Shown here piece by piece: positions 10,988-23,520 of a stretch of 64,000 bases of DNA (within the stretch, counting starts at the first letter, position 1; the number at the start of each line of letters is the position of its first letter). The notes beneath the pieces were generated by a model. It ran no database searches and was not told where the DNA came from. It saw only the letters and a program-made list of their open reading frames with translations. The stretch comes from Garcia nutans. Its lineage: Eukaryota; Streptophyta; Magnoliopsida; Malpighiales; Euphorbiaceae. The position numbers were made by a program, and so were the translations under genes. The stretch is from positions 1,612,001-1,676,000 of the forward strand of contig CANTUV010000010.1 of the NCBI GenBank assembly GCA_947685225.1, read 5' to 3'.

Positions 10988-13900
10988 TTTTTTTTATTTC
11001 ATCAAAATTATTGCAATATTAAGACGTGATTAATCAATCCCCCGTTACGTCCAATTCACATTAAAAAAAGGGTACTAAATAATCACTTTTGGTAGCATAT
11101 TTTTGGCTTTGCTTTATTACTTTATAAATAATTAGGAAAATTTAGAGAGAGATTCAGATAATTATGAATCGTTTGTTTTTTTTTGTTGGTAGTATTATTT
11201 TTATTTTTTCTGTTTTTATTAATATTTATGTTTAAAATATACTTAATATCATATAAGTATACTTATTGTATTATTAATAATTTCATTTACCGTGCGTTTA
11301 GTTGTTATTAAATAAAATGAAAATATTTTTAGACGAAAGTAATATTATAAAATAAATAATAAATAATTAGGATGGTTAATCCGTAGCTTTCTGAATTATT
11401 AAACCTTAATGAAAACATTTCTATTTCCAAAATAATAAGAGAATTGACTTGGACTCCCACTTAATTAATTTGCTGCCATTTTCAGTCATTTTCACTTTTT
11501 TTCATTTTTCAAAAGATAAGATTGAGGTTTTTGATTTGATGATAAAAATTGGATTATTTAAAAATGAAAGTTAATGAATTTAATCAAAGGATGACTTGAT
11601 AATACTAATCTTTGTAATGTACTACCTTTTATATATGTTTTTATAATTTTGGAAAGATTATTATCAATAAATTATGGATAAATTATCCATAATTTATTTT
11701 ATGTTGTGCCTCTTTAATAGGTTAGTTTTTAAGCATATAAAGTAGGGTTCAACATGGATTTTGAAAATTTCTCAATCAATCAAAATAGTCCGACTGAAAT
11801 ATATGAAATTAAAAAAAAATGTTGTCTTTTTTATTTTATTTTTTTGAACTGAATCATGTTATTTTTTTTTTACTTTTTTTTAACTGAATCATATTATTTT
11901 TTATAACATAGAATAATTTTGAATATTAAATAATATTTGAATCAATAACCATATCAAATAATACTACATCATACCAAATAGGAGAAAACCGACTCACCGA
12001 ATTTAACATTAATGAAATATTTCAAACACTAAATTTATTTACCAAATATATCAATTTTTAATTCGGTCTGTTTAGATAATTAGCCGAATAAAATCAGTTG
12101 GTTCGGTTAATTAATTGAATAAACTAATTTTTATTTTATAATAAAAAATTATATTTATAATAAATATATAATTAAATAACTAAATAAAATTTATTAAAAA
12201 AATAAACAAAACATAAAAAATTATTAAAAAATAAACAAAATATAACTTTATTTTCTAATAAAAAATATATTTATAATCAAAATTTATATAATTAAAGAAT
12301 TAAATTAATAAATTAATAAATAATTTTTGTAAAATTTTCGATAACGGTTAACCAACCTAAACGAACTGATTAACCGTTAATAGAATAAAAAATCAAATTA
12401 ATCTAAATTTTTTAACCGAACCGATTGAATTAATCTACAGTTAGTTAACGAACTGAATTTTCAGTCAGTTAACCAAAAATTCGATTGATTAACCGAATTA
12501 TGTTCACCTCTAATACTAAAATTAAATAACTAAAATACTAATTAATTTATTACTAATAATGTAAAATTATATTCCAGTATAATAATTTAGTATTTAATAT
12601 TGTATAAATAATTAAAATAATTTCATATTTTAATTATAAAATAAAGTAAATATAAATATAAAAAATATAATTAATGAATATATATATAAGTTTTAGTTCG
12701 TTACCTACTTAATATTAATTTACATGTTTTATGGTATTATTAAATTAATAAAATATTAATTAAACTTAAATATACATGTGCTAATAAATTCTATTATTGA
12801 TTTAACTATTATATACTCATTTTGAAATTTAAAATATACTTTGTTTATATGTATTATTATACCTTATATGCATTATTATACCTTGATTCTATCATACTAT
12901 AAATTTCTATCATACGATTAATTTATATATATTATATTTTGACTCTATCATATTTTGTAATTTTTATCATAATATAAATTTCATAAGTATTACGTTAAAA
13001 ATAAGTGAATAAAAATACAATTAAACAATTATTTTCTTAATTCAATTTCAAAATAAAGTATAAATATAAATAAAACTTTAATTGATCGTTAGATAATGTA
13101 CAATTAAAATATATAATTATCAAGTTACCACTAGTCGACATAATTTTATAATTAATTTAAAAATAATTAAATACAATTAAATATAATTTATTAATTATTT
13201 TTATATAATTTATTAACCAAATAGTATTTTTATTGTTCAAATTTGAAAATAAAAATAAATATAAATCTTCAAATATCTGAATCTCCATCAAAATAGAATC
13301 AATACGTTAGAACCAATATTCGAAAGTATTTTTTTTTTTTTAGAACAATATACTATGAATATTTTTAATGTTTGGTTTGATTTTGGTTTCGGCTAAATTA
13401 ATCTTTGAATTTCGATTTAATTTCGAAAATTCTCATTTCTTTGAATTATTTCAGATTATGCTTAACCATAAATTAAAACTTTAATTATGGAAAGTATTTT
13501 TAAATTATAATTTTTAATCATATCGTGATTTATTTTCTCTCATTTTTAATAGCTCAATATATTTATTCAAAAAATTTTATATTTAATTTTAAAATAAGTA
13601 ATTAATTAATTATACAATTTACTAACTAATGAATTTTTAATTTAGTAATACTAAATTATCATTAGAATAGATCCTAAATTGTAAACTTAGTCCAATCATT
13701 GCAGCCTACAAATAATATGATCTTATAAAATAGTTTTTATTTTTCTAATGAGGATAAAAGAATGTAGAAGCTTTACAAAATTTATTTTGTATTTCTAATT
13801 TCCAAATAATTTATGAATTTTGTAATATTACTTAATACGGCAAGTTAAGTTGCAACCACATATATGTTAAATTGTAAATTATTTTATAAATAATATTTTT

Positions 13901-14050
13901 ATAAATTTAGCTTTAATTACATTTAAAATAAATTTTCTTCTTAAAAAACCATATATATATGGAAATTTTTTGCAACATATTAAATGGGAGTATTTTTTTT
14001 TTCAAGAATAATATATGGAAGTTTTTTGAGAATACAAGCACACATATATA
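10988..14050. other. Long AT-rich gene-free region
   Basis: No exon or RNA gene is recognisable. ORFs are short and of low complexity. Part of it (11985-12513) is listed separately as a transposon-like repeat. The remainder shows only A/T-rich runs and simple sequence. Confidence 0.55.
11985..12513. repeat. Repeat rich in GGTTCGGTT/AACCGAA motifs
   Basis: CGGTTAATTAATTG, GGTTCGGTT, AACCGAACCGATT, AACCGTTAA and similar AACCGAAT motifs recur in both orientations, separated by AT-rich filler, and the block ends in a GTTCACCTCTAATAC-like edge. This pattern is common in noncoding plant DNA-transposon derivatives. Exact ends, target duplication and superfamily cannot be settled by eye. Confidence 0.4.
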
Positions 14051-14331
14051 CTTTCTCCATCTGACGAAGATAGACTCATTTTTTTTTAATTATTCTAAAT
14101 TATAATTTACTTATCATTTTAATAAATTAATTATCATATAAATTTTCTATAATACTCCTATTTAATATTACTTATTAAATATATTTTATAATCAATATTA
14201 AATATATTTTATATTAAAATAGGGATATAATAGAAAAAATATATATAAATTTATATTCCTAATAAAAATAATTAATATTTCTTAATTTTTATGAAATAAA
14301 AAATAATCTTAACTTAGTGCGACGGAGGAAA
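14051..14331. mobile_element. Stowaway-like MITE with TA target site
   Basis: The left end CTTTCTCCATCTGACGAAG and the right end, which reads inverted as ATTTCCTCCGTCGCACTAAG, are diverged terminal inverted repeats of the CTCCCTCCGTC type found in Stowaway (Tc1/mariner-derived) MITEs. The 281-bp element is AT-rich, noncoding and flanked by TA on each side (14049-14050 and 14332-14333), the expected target duplication. Confidence 0.75.
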
Positions 14332-14333
14332 TA

Positions 14334-16075
14334 TATGCCAAAGTTGAGTTTCCAAATTAGTCATTCTATATATGGAATTTGATGTAAAAGGAAAGGGTAT
14401 TGATTATAGAGTATTTAGAAACATAAAATTGTTTTAGAGTACCATGATTAGAAGGCAATCTTACTAAATTAAATGATAATAAAATATTATTTCTGATTTT
14501 AACATTTTATGGATTAACAATAATGAGCAAATTTTATTGGTGGTTACCAAACTTCATATTATTTAATTTTAATTAAGTCATATATTTTTAATTTGTTATA
14601 TTTTAGTTACTAAACTTTAATTTTTGTTTTAATGGTAATTTATTTACTAAAATTCGATGACTGGAATGTAAATAATATGATACTAAAAAGATATATTGTA
14701 TTAATCTGCTGTAGGACAAACTCCATAATTTAATTAGTAAATTTATTACACACAACTTGAATAAAATAGTAAAAATAAAATAAAATAATAAGAGTATATA
14801 TATTTTTTATAACAACATGTATCCATGAATTCATCAGAACTAATTATGTTCGTACTAGATTAGTCTATTAAAAAAGAACTAATCATGTCTGTACTGAATC
14901 AGTCTATTAAAAAATAAAATACTCTCAGTAAGTAATAACTCAATTCACAATAATTAAACTTACGACATCTTACTTAAGAGATGAGAGTGTTGAACTGCAC
15001 ATACTAACTATTTATTGATAATAAGAGCGTATTTTTTTAGTCGGTGGACTTCATATTAACGGTTATGTGAGAATATTATTATTTTTTAATAAATAAAATA
15101 TATTTCTAGTATCGTTTTATCATTCTAGCCATCCAAATTTGAATTTGGGGCGTTATATTAAAACAAAAATTTTAATTTTAATTATTAATAAATAATAAAT
15201 TAAAATTAATTATGTGATCTTATTAAAATTAAACAATAAAGTTTAATAATACTTTTATAATTCACCCTTACAATAACACCATCCCAATAAAATTGTAATT
15301 ATGAATGATAATTTTCAAAATAATATTTGAAAAAACAACATTCATCGGAAGTGGCATTTTACCTTTGCACAAGAAAATTCATTGGATTGGATTTCAAAAA
15401 CTTGCTTGCATTAAGTAATAATAGTGGACTAATGTTCTCTTGCCATTAAAAATAAAATTAATTATGAATACCCTATTTTCTTTTAAATTTAAAAACTTTA
15501 AATAATTATATATGCCTGTTTTCAAATAATTTACATTTATAACTATTTAAAATTTTTTAATATATTAAAAAATCATAAATAAAATACATTTTACCAACAT
15601 CTATTATTTTTTTTTTCAATTTTTGATATCACAAGCAAACACATATTACAGCAATATTATTCCATACATCAAATGATAATTTATTTTCTAAATTTTTATG
15701 TGATTAACAATATTAATTCTATTGTGGGTCGTTAAAATATTGAATTTAAGTTGAATATTTATTTTATAAAATATATCATAATTTCACAACTATATATAGA
15801 TTGAGAGTATATATGGATTTTTTCAAAAGAATATCCTAGAAAATTATATTTATTTTTCTTTTAAAAATACTCAGTTTTCAACTTTAAAATTTAAAAATAT
15901 ATAACTTTTAAATATATACGTAAAATATAACAAAAGTGTTTAATTACATGTTGATCGTCCCCTGGGAAACCCAAACCCAAATCCAAACCAAAAGGTCATG
16001 ATAGGTAAAGAGACAGCTGATAGGCAAGTGGCTTAACCTTGCATGACTCGACAAAACAACTTTCCAAACATTTTT
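14334..16075. other. AT-rich spacer upstream of the USP-like gene
   Basis: No gene recognised. A short near-duplicate around 14835-14920, of the type CTAATTATGTTCGTACT, suggests a small local duplication. Otherwise the DNA is AT-rich with no assignable structure. Confidence 0.5.
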
Positions 16076-16083
16076 TAATTAAC

Positions 16084-16084
<1 letters not shown>

Positions 16085-16136
<52 letters not shown>
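16085..16136. repeat. (AAT)n microsatellite
   Basis: About 17 uninterrupted ATA/AAT units, 140 bp upstream of the USP-like start codon. It is probably length-variable. Confidence 0.95.
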
Positions 16137-16137
<1 letters not shown>

Positions 16138-16152
16138 TATTGTAATAATATG

Positions 16153-16275
16153 TTTATATATATATAAATATAAATTAAGGATATAGATATAAATAAAGAG
16201 ACAAGTCACACAGGTAACATGAGTTTTCAAGAATAGCGAGAGAGAGAGAGAGAGAAAGATCAAGAAAATCAAAGA
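16153..16275 (+). promoter_or_regulatory. Probable core promoter and 5' leader of the USP-like gene
   Basis: A TATATATATAAATA stretch at 16156-16170 lies about 105-120 bp before the ATG. It is followed by a leader with an (AG)n run at 16240-16254, a common feature of plant 5' leaders. The transcription start is not determinable from sequence alone. Confidence 0.4.
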
Positions 16276-19200
16276 ATGGATGTGAGAAAAATAATATTTG
16301 TAGTAGAAGAAGTAGAGGCAGCAAGAACAGCACTTGAATGGGCTCTTCGCAATTTCCTTCGTTTTGGTGATCTGATAACTCTTCTTCATGTCTTTTCTCC
16401 CTCTTCTTCAAATTCAAGAAACAAGAAAAAGTTGAGACTTCTTCGCCTCAGAGGCTTCCAATTAGCTCTTTCTTTCAAAGATTTATGTAACAACTTCTCT
16501 AATGTAAACTTTATCTTTTCTATATATTATATACTATATATATACATATAATTAATCAGAGATTTATATATATATATAGTTGTTTGTGTATATGACAGAC
16601 AAATATTGAGATAATTGTAACAGAAGGGGATGAAGAAGGAGGAAGAATTGCAGCTATGGTGAGAGAGATTGGTGCTTTTGCTCTTGTAGTTGGTCTCCAT
16701 GATCAGAGCTTTCTATACAAGTAAGTTCTTTATATTTTTCCTTTTTCTTTTTATATTTCCTAGCAATATATTTATGTTCATGTTTCTTCTATATTTTAAT
16801 TTTCTAGTTTAATTGTGAAAATTCAAATTTTGCTACTTCTATCCATGTAATTAGTTTTTTCTTTATTTTTTGAAAACCCATGACAAGACTATGAATTTTT
16901 TTTTTTAAAGAAAATGAAGGATAAATTATTTCTATTTTCAAATTTCATCTTATTTAGTAAAGATATTACAAATAGAAATGCCGAAAATATGATATTTTCT
17001 CATTTTTTTGGTAGAAAAAAAATATGATATATCAAATTACTTTATAAGGAGACGAATTAAATTAGGTATAATTAGGAATAGAAAAAAAAAAACAAAGTTT
17101 TGATAGAATTGGGATTGAGAAGAGTACGGTCAAGGAATTGGAGTGAATTGCGTTGAGCCATCGTGTTAACGTGGAAATGAAATAGTAGTAGGGTACAGGG
17201 CGAAATCAAAATTTCAAGAGAAGTGTGAATGAAATTTATTTGATAATATATTTAAAAAATAATATGTTTGAGAATTAGTTTAATTTCATTTTTGGCTTCG
17301 ACAAATTTATCTTTAGTGAAATTTACTTGATGATACATTCAAAAATTAATATTTTTTAGAATTATGACTTGTAAATTTTCTCATGATACATTAAAAAATA
17401 AAATAAAGAAAAAAAAACATTAAATTAAATCATGAATATGTTAAGAAAAAATTAAAGAAGTAAAAATAAAAAATAAAGAAGAGAAATTTTAAAAAATAAA
17501 AAATTCAAATCTTATATTCTTTCTCATTTTTTTTATATTTTATTGTGTTTTCATATTTGTTGAAAACTCTGCTCTTTCTCTAATTTCTATTTTTAACTCT
17601 TTAAAAGTGATTTAAAGAATATGGGGCAATTTAAAATTTTTAAGAAGGGCAAAAAAAAAATTCTAAAAATTTTATTTATTTGTCGAACTATAATTTATAA
17701 AAAAAAACAATTAAAAAAATAACAGAAAAAATTTTCTTAGTTAATGCAAAAATGAACCGAGCCTCTCGCACTCTAATGGAGTCTGAAACGGCGAGACAAT
17801 AGCCATAAAGCACATAGCGACAGCACATGACATGTCCATAGTTGTAAAAAGGCCAAAAAGCTTTTGGGATCCACCTTCAAAATTGCCCCTACGATACATT
17901 GGTTGTCAGTTTGGTTGCTCAATAGTGAACAGACTTTATACAAGAAGCTTCTTCCTTTTTTTTTTTTGTCGAGATCTTAAATCAAAACCCTAAATTTTGT
18001 TAGAAAATATTCTTTAGAATCCTTCATATTAATTAGTCTTAAGATCCTTTGAGCTAAATGCTAAAACTTTCAAGTCCAGATCAAAATTTAATTTAATTGA
18101 CCCTTTTGGATTAGTTGGGATGGTCAACCTCTCACCTTTTAAAAAAAAAAACATGAAACTTATACTATAAATCAGGAATTTTAGAGTATCCTCCAAATGC
18201 ATGCCTCTTCTCAGTTGAGTGTAGTTTGACTAATTTTTTTTAGGAGAAACACGCACTATTAAGTAACAGACTACACTTTGATGACTAGTTTGATTAAAAT
18301 TAAAATCACTGAATTGACTAATTAATTTTAAAATATCGGATTTTATTAAAATATGTCAATTTTTTTTTCATATTTTACAGTTTATTTTTTTTTGTTAAAA
18401 ATGTAAAAAAAAATCATTATTTAAAGTCAACAGTTTAAGCATATAATATTTTTCTTAACAACTTCAATGCGATATAAACTTATTTTTGGAATGCTGAAAT
18501 TATTTTTAAGCAGCTTGTCCTCACACTTGAGACATCAATAATTTTGTGGAAAACAATAGCTGTAAAGAGCAAAGAAACTCTGAGGATGACGATAAGATAA
18601 CATTTTTAACTCCACAAACCATACCTTTGAAAAATAAACTTTCACATGCATTAGCCACAGAATAATTATTTGTTAAATTCATTGATCTTTGTAAATTATA
18701 ATTTCTGTATTTTGTTTCATATAAGCTAAGGAAAGAACTTTCTTTCTCAATTATTTTTTCTTTTGTTGACTGTTGTATAGGTTGGCAATGGCCCACAATA
18801 ATATAGCAAACAACATGAATTGCAAAGTACTAGCCATCAAACAACCAGCAGCTGCAATGCCACCATTGAAGACCAGAGCAAAACCAACTTTAGTATTTGA
18901 CAGTTCAACCAACCTCGACTTCTCACAGATCGAGATTGCTACATTAGAGTAAGCCCTTTCTTTCTTTCTTCTTTTTTTATTTTTTCAAATTTCTCTTACC
19001 AGTTTTAGTGAATTATTTACCTGCTTCTTATTAATTAAAAATGTATATATATATATATATTCTTTTTTTTTTAATTTCCACTATTGATGAACCAAAGAAA
19101 TAATATTGCATGATTTACCTGCCCCACAAAGACCTGTTCATTGAATGCATGATTAAGGACGTCTTTTAATGGTTTTTCTGGTCATTCATTCAGCAAACAA

Positions 19201-19440
19201 GGACAAAGATTAGATAAACTCTAAATGTTGTCTTATATAATGCATCATTATATTTTAATTGTTTCTTTTTTTCTTTTTCTAATGATAAAGCAAATTTGTG
19301 TTGTAACCAAAACTTGAAGTTTTGAGATTTTTTGCAGGGTACCTTATATTCCTCCACCAAAAATTCCATATAAAATCTGTCCGGATCCATCTGCAGTAAT
19401 ATGGAGATGGAGAAAGTCGAGGAGGAAGGGTAGCTCATAA
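16276..19440 (+). CDS. Universal stress protein-like protein, 4 exons
   Basis: Exons 16276-16503, 16599-16720, 18781-18948 and 19338-19440 join in frame to about 206 residues, with GT-AG introns, the second being 2.06 kb. The N-terminal beta strand and helix read KIIFVVEEVEAARTALEWAL, followed by DLITLLHVF and, across the first junction, TNIEIIVTEGDEEG, then FALVVGLHDQSFLYK and NCKVLAIKQP. This is the alternating strand-helix layout of the USP / adenine-nucleotide alpha-hydrolase-like fold. The C-terminus has a Pro-rich VPYIPPPKIPYKICP segment and a basic end (WRWRKSRRKG). In ATP-binding USPs the nucleotide loop is G-x2-G-x9-G-S/T. Here the first glycine is followed by LHD, so nucleotide binding by the usual loop is doubtful, as in a plant subfamily of USP-like proteins. 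The specific role is unknown. No lesion is seen. Confidence 0.8.
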
Positions 19441-20262
19441 AAGGTGGTCCCGTTTAATATTTAAACCAAGATCGAGTCAGTTTACATAGATGACAGACTC
19501 ATGCGCATGAAGGAACCTTTCAATCGAAGAGCGGTCCAGCATACACCAAATCTAAACAAGAATTAACTACTGTCTCAATTCTAAAATGCACAGTTTTAGC
19601 TGATCTTAACGCAGCAGCAACATATTTGGACATGGTTTAGACGTTGGTCTCTAGCACTTTTAGACGACGTCTCGCATACAAAAATTTGTATCTCATACAA
19701 AACAATTCAGTATACACAATGAATGGTGGAATTGACAAAATATATGCTTACAAAATCCTCATCTGTGAAAGATTTTCATTTTATCATGGCTTTTGCACAA
19801 CATTCAACTTTCATTTTCTTCTCTTAGTGGGTTGGTAACATTAGAATGGTCAATATTATTAAAAAAAAAGAAAAAAAAAAGAAATACAAACTATAATCAG
19901 CATATATCAAATAAAATAGCAACTGAATAGAACAGAGCTATAACATAATCATATATACAGTCAAGTTAGCAGTGAAGATCAAACTAGGATGAGGCTTAAA
20001 AACAAAAGCAACGCACAGACAATTGAGATTGTTCACCCAGATGACCCAAACTGGCCGCCTAAGCCCGTCAAGATTTACAGTGACAGTGGTAAGATAAATG
20101 TACACATCACGATATCTTTTAACTACATTTCGAGTTGGTAATGCACCAAATATAAATTGGTTTATCACTAGTTTATCAAAAAAAAAAAAAGAATACAGCA
20201 CAATATAAGGATCAAAGAGTTGAAAAAAAAAATAAAAAAATAAAATTCCAGTATATTTCTTT

Positions 20263-23094
20263 TTATCTTCTCCTACTGTCCCGATAGTCCTCCTCACTCT
20301 CTTTATCTTTTAAGAAGCCTAGAAATGCAAGAAAACCAAAAAGGAAGAATCCACCTGACCAGTTTCCACCCCCACCGCCTCCACCGCCTCCACCGCCATC
20401 ATCACCGCCAGGAGGGAGCCCAGGTCCACTATCGTCAAGTTTTGGTGTCTTTGTTGGTTCTGAAATGCAATTGACCACTGTGAGCCATCTCAAACAAGAC
20501 ATGAATTTACAGCAAACAAATTGGTTTACGGAAGACAAATCTGTTTGCACATACACAATACTTGGACCTGGATTCTCTTCAAAATATTGTATTTATATCC
20601 ATGACCACAAAATTCTAAAGGACAACAATGGTGCTCTCTCTCTCTCGTTTGTTTGTTTGTTTTGTGGCAGGCAGTATATTTGGAACCCCCTCCTGAACAA
20701 ATTCCCAAAAGCAACACAATCCTTGCCGGTAAGGGAGTTGGATAACTTTAGGATTTGATCTCAAGTCTTGATGCTTATTAAATTTTATCATGCAAAGAAG
20801 AATGAGAAGAAATGTTGGACATATTAGAAAAACTTTCCAGTGGATATTGATTCTCTAGCACATATATGCTCAACTTGAATAAAGCTCACAAAAGAAGCGG
20901 ACACAGTATGTAAGTGGCCAACTAAAAGCCAAACAGGCTTTGCAGCCCTGCATTAAATACATCCAAAGGAATCCTGTGCTTAGCAAAACCCAAGCTTGCA
21001 GACTGTCCCGCTTAGCATAAGGTTCTCCATGCAATTTAACATATGTGAAGTCCACCTCATACAGGAGTGATTTTTATTGTTAGTTTAACCCACAATATGA
21101 CCCACAGAAGATGGTTAGTTCCAGGAATTCTAGCTTGGAATAGAGTTAGCAATGCCGTATCAATTTGATAGAATTATCATATATGACATAAAGCAGACAC
21201 GAGCCAGAGGCTTCAGCTCCAGCCAGGCATAAGGTTGCCATGCTACATCATGAAATTTGTCACCTTAATAATTTAAGCTAATTACCTCGCACTGGAGCCT
21301 TGGTAATTGTTGGTGCCTCTCGGGTTACAGTTTGAGTTTGCCCTGAAGCAGAGCATCTTGCATCCTGCAGAAGAAATTAAAACATCAGAATCCATTGTTC
21401 CTCAGTACCTAGAATCCAAACATCTGTAGAGCAGTGAAGAGAAGGAATATTATAAGGCCAGGTATCTGGTACCCCTTTATGACATTCATCGCTTGTATTC
21501 TCGAGGCTTTTCTAAAAAGGATAATTGTGCTTTTCTTGGCTTTTTATTACAGTATCCCTGCATTACCAGATTCTTGCTCATCCAAAACAACAATGTAAAA
21601 GAACTATATGTTTACCAGAAAAGCTTGACATATTGCAGAGGCAATGAATTCTTGACCAACTCTTCAGCATTGTGGAAATTACAAATTTCCATTTTTGTCA
21701 TTCAAACTTACACATTTGAACAACCTAAAGCAATTTACATAGCCATGCTAACCTAAGGAGAGTAAAAAAAAAAAGGCGAAAAAATGAACAATAAAAACTA
21801 CTACTTTTTTTTTACTTTTAGGAAGGTCTCGAAGCATGGCTTTATTTCACCAGGTTTTTGTTGAAAAGCTACATAGACAGCAAAACAGCCTACATTATAG
21901 GTCACATGTTGTACTGATTCCATAGCTTATAAATAAATATACCCATGCAAAACTTGCAATAATATAAATTTAAGGGAATAGAATTAGAACTACCAATCTC
22001 AAATTATAACATACATGGATAGAAATAAATCTACCACAAATTGACATGAACAAATACAGAGAAGCATGAATATAATCTCACCATAGCAGCAGAACATGTA
22101 ATAGAAGCAGATTGCTTTCTACTCAAATGTTTGCTTCCATTAATAGGATGTAATTGCTTTCCCAGCCCCACTGGACCTGATAAAGCAATCTTACTAAATC
22201 CACTTGGAGGATCAGAACATCGAAAGTGTGCAGAAACAATGACTGGCCTGCAGCCTGTTATTTGCCCATTGCATCCATTCCTTGTTTTACCTGCATACAA
22301 TAGTTCTAAAATCAACATATAGAAACTATTCTAGAATCCTAACATCATTAACACCCAATAATTCACATAAGTGATTTTCCATCATCATCATAAAAATGTC
22401 AAGGTTAAGTATCATGCTGTTTGGTGGGAAACACAACTTGCCCTTCTTAACCCATAGCACCCAGAATAAGGGTCAAGTCATAATTTAGCGTAAGATGAAA
22501 TCATCACCCTGAAAACAACAATCACATATCATAAAAGTTATTTGCTAAGCTGCACCCAAATGGTAGCCGCCAGCAAAAGATGAATTACTTAAAGAAGATA
22601 AAACTTCTTCAGGCCATTAAAAGAGAAACAATATGAAACCTGCTAGAGTCTAGATGCAGTGCACTGGACAGTTGCAATTTTATCAATGCATGCCTCTCTC
22701 AGCTTTATCTAATCAACAATAGATCCAACATCTAGTTACTAAATCTTTTCATTCATCTTCTAAATGCAACAATACTCAAAAAACAATCAACTATACAAAT
22801 CAACTCAAGAACCTTCCATTTATCGATTGATGCTCTAAATTCAAGCGTCATAACTCATCAAATTGTCCTAAACAAACACCATATTTCCAAACTTGAAATG
22901 CTTTAAAATCGTAACTCCATAGCTATTCAAAACTCCACCAACGACATCACAAACACATTTCTAGCATCAAACCGGCTTACCATCCATGTAAATGTATTAT
23001 TTTTTTTTTCTTTTTCAAATGCTAAATTATACTGAAACAAACCTGATGCAGCTAGAGGTAAGGTTCCAACAGTGCTTGCAGTAAATGCCAACAT
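20263..23094 (-). CDS. Chloroplast Gly-rich membrane protein, YELLOW LEAF 1-like, 4 coding exons
   Basis: Coding exons in transcript order are 23094-23043, 22290-22082, 21364-21286 and 20459-20263, joining in frame to about 178 residues. The N-terminus (MLAFTASTVGTLPLAAS) and the following Ser-, Lys- and Arg-rich stretch look like a chloroplast transit peptide. The middle holds TREAPTITKAPVREPTKTPK; next come LDDSGPGLPPGGDD, a run of about eleven glycines and NWSGGFFLFGFLAFLGFL, a likely single membrane span, and then an acidic/basic tail ending SRRR. From memory the C-terminal half resembles rice YELLOW LEAF 1 and its homologues, which are needed for chloroplast ATP synthase accumulation; I could not check this, so the name is tentative. 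A 5' UTR intron is likely: an AG acceptor just before 23117 and a good donor at 23449 bound it. The gene converges on the USP-like gene. Confidence 0.75.
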
Positions 23095-23116
23095 CTCAAA
23101 GGCCAAGAAATAATTG

Positions 23117-23520
23117 ACCTGAAAAATTAGCTATTCCATTATGCAACTCAGAGTGAAACACTAACATATAAGTATAAATCAATCGCTGAACAATCATTAA
23201 CCTAATTCCCCAATTTCCCTTTTTGTCCCATAAAAACAAAATTATCAATTAAAATTTCAAATTAAAGAATATCAATTTTATAGCTATAAATAGAATCAAC
23301 GAAATCAAATTTAAAAGAAAAAAAAATTAAGAGCTGAGCTTATGATGAAATTTGTATATACATATATAAGCAGTTAAGATTATAAATTCGAAACTCTAAC
23401 CCTAAACGTGCAAACCAAAAACTAAACAGATAACTATCAAAATTCGCACCTTTAAATAGATGGAATTGAAGTTGCAGAGTTCGCAAAATTTACAGCAAAT
23501 GCAATCTCGACGAAGGCGGT
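23117..23520 (-). promoter_or_regulatory. Probable 5' UTR intron and leader of the chloroplast protein gene
   Basis: On the minus strand a donor (AAAG followed by GTGCG) at 23450/23449 and an acceptor (TTTTTCAG) at about 23119-23126 fit a leader intron ending 24 bp before the ATG. The leader exon would lie at about 23450-23520. This is prediction only. Confidence 0.35.

Noticed and set aside
16075..16417. Minus-strand ORFs opposite the USP-like start
   Set aside because: Translations of the AAT microsatellite and antisense of exon 1; no splice or domain support.
22131..22322. 63-codon plus-strand ORF
   Set aside because: Antisense shadow of the second coding exon of the chloroplast protein gene.
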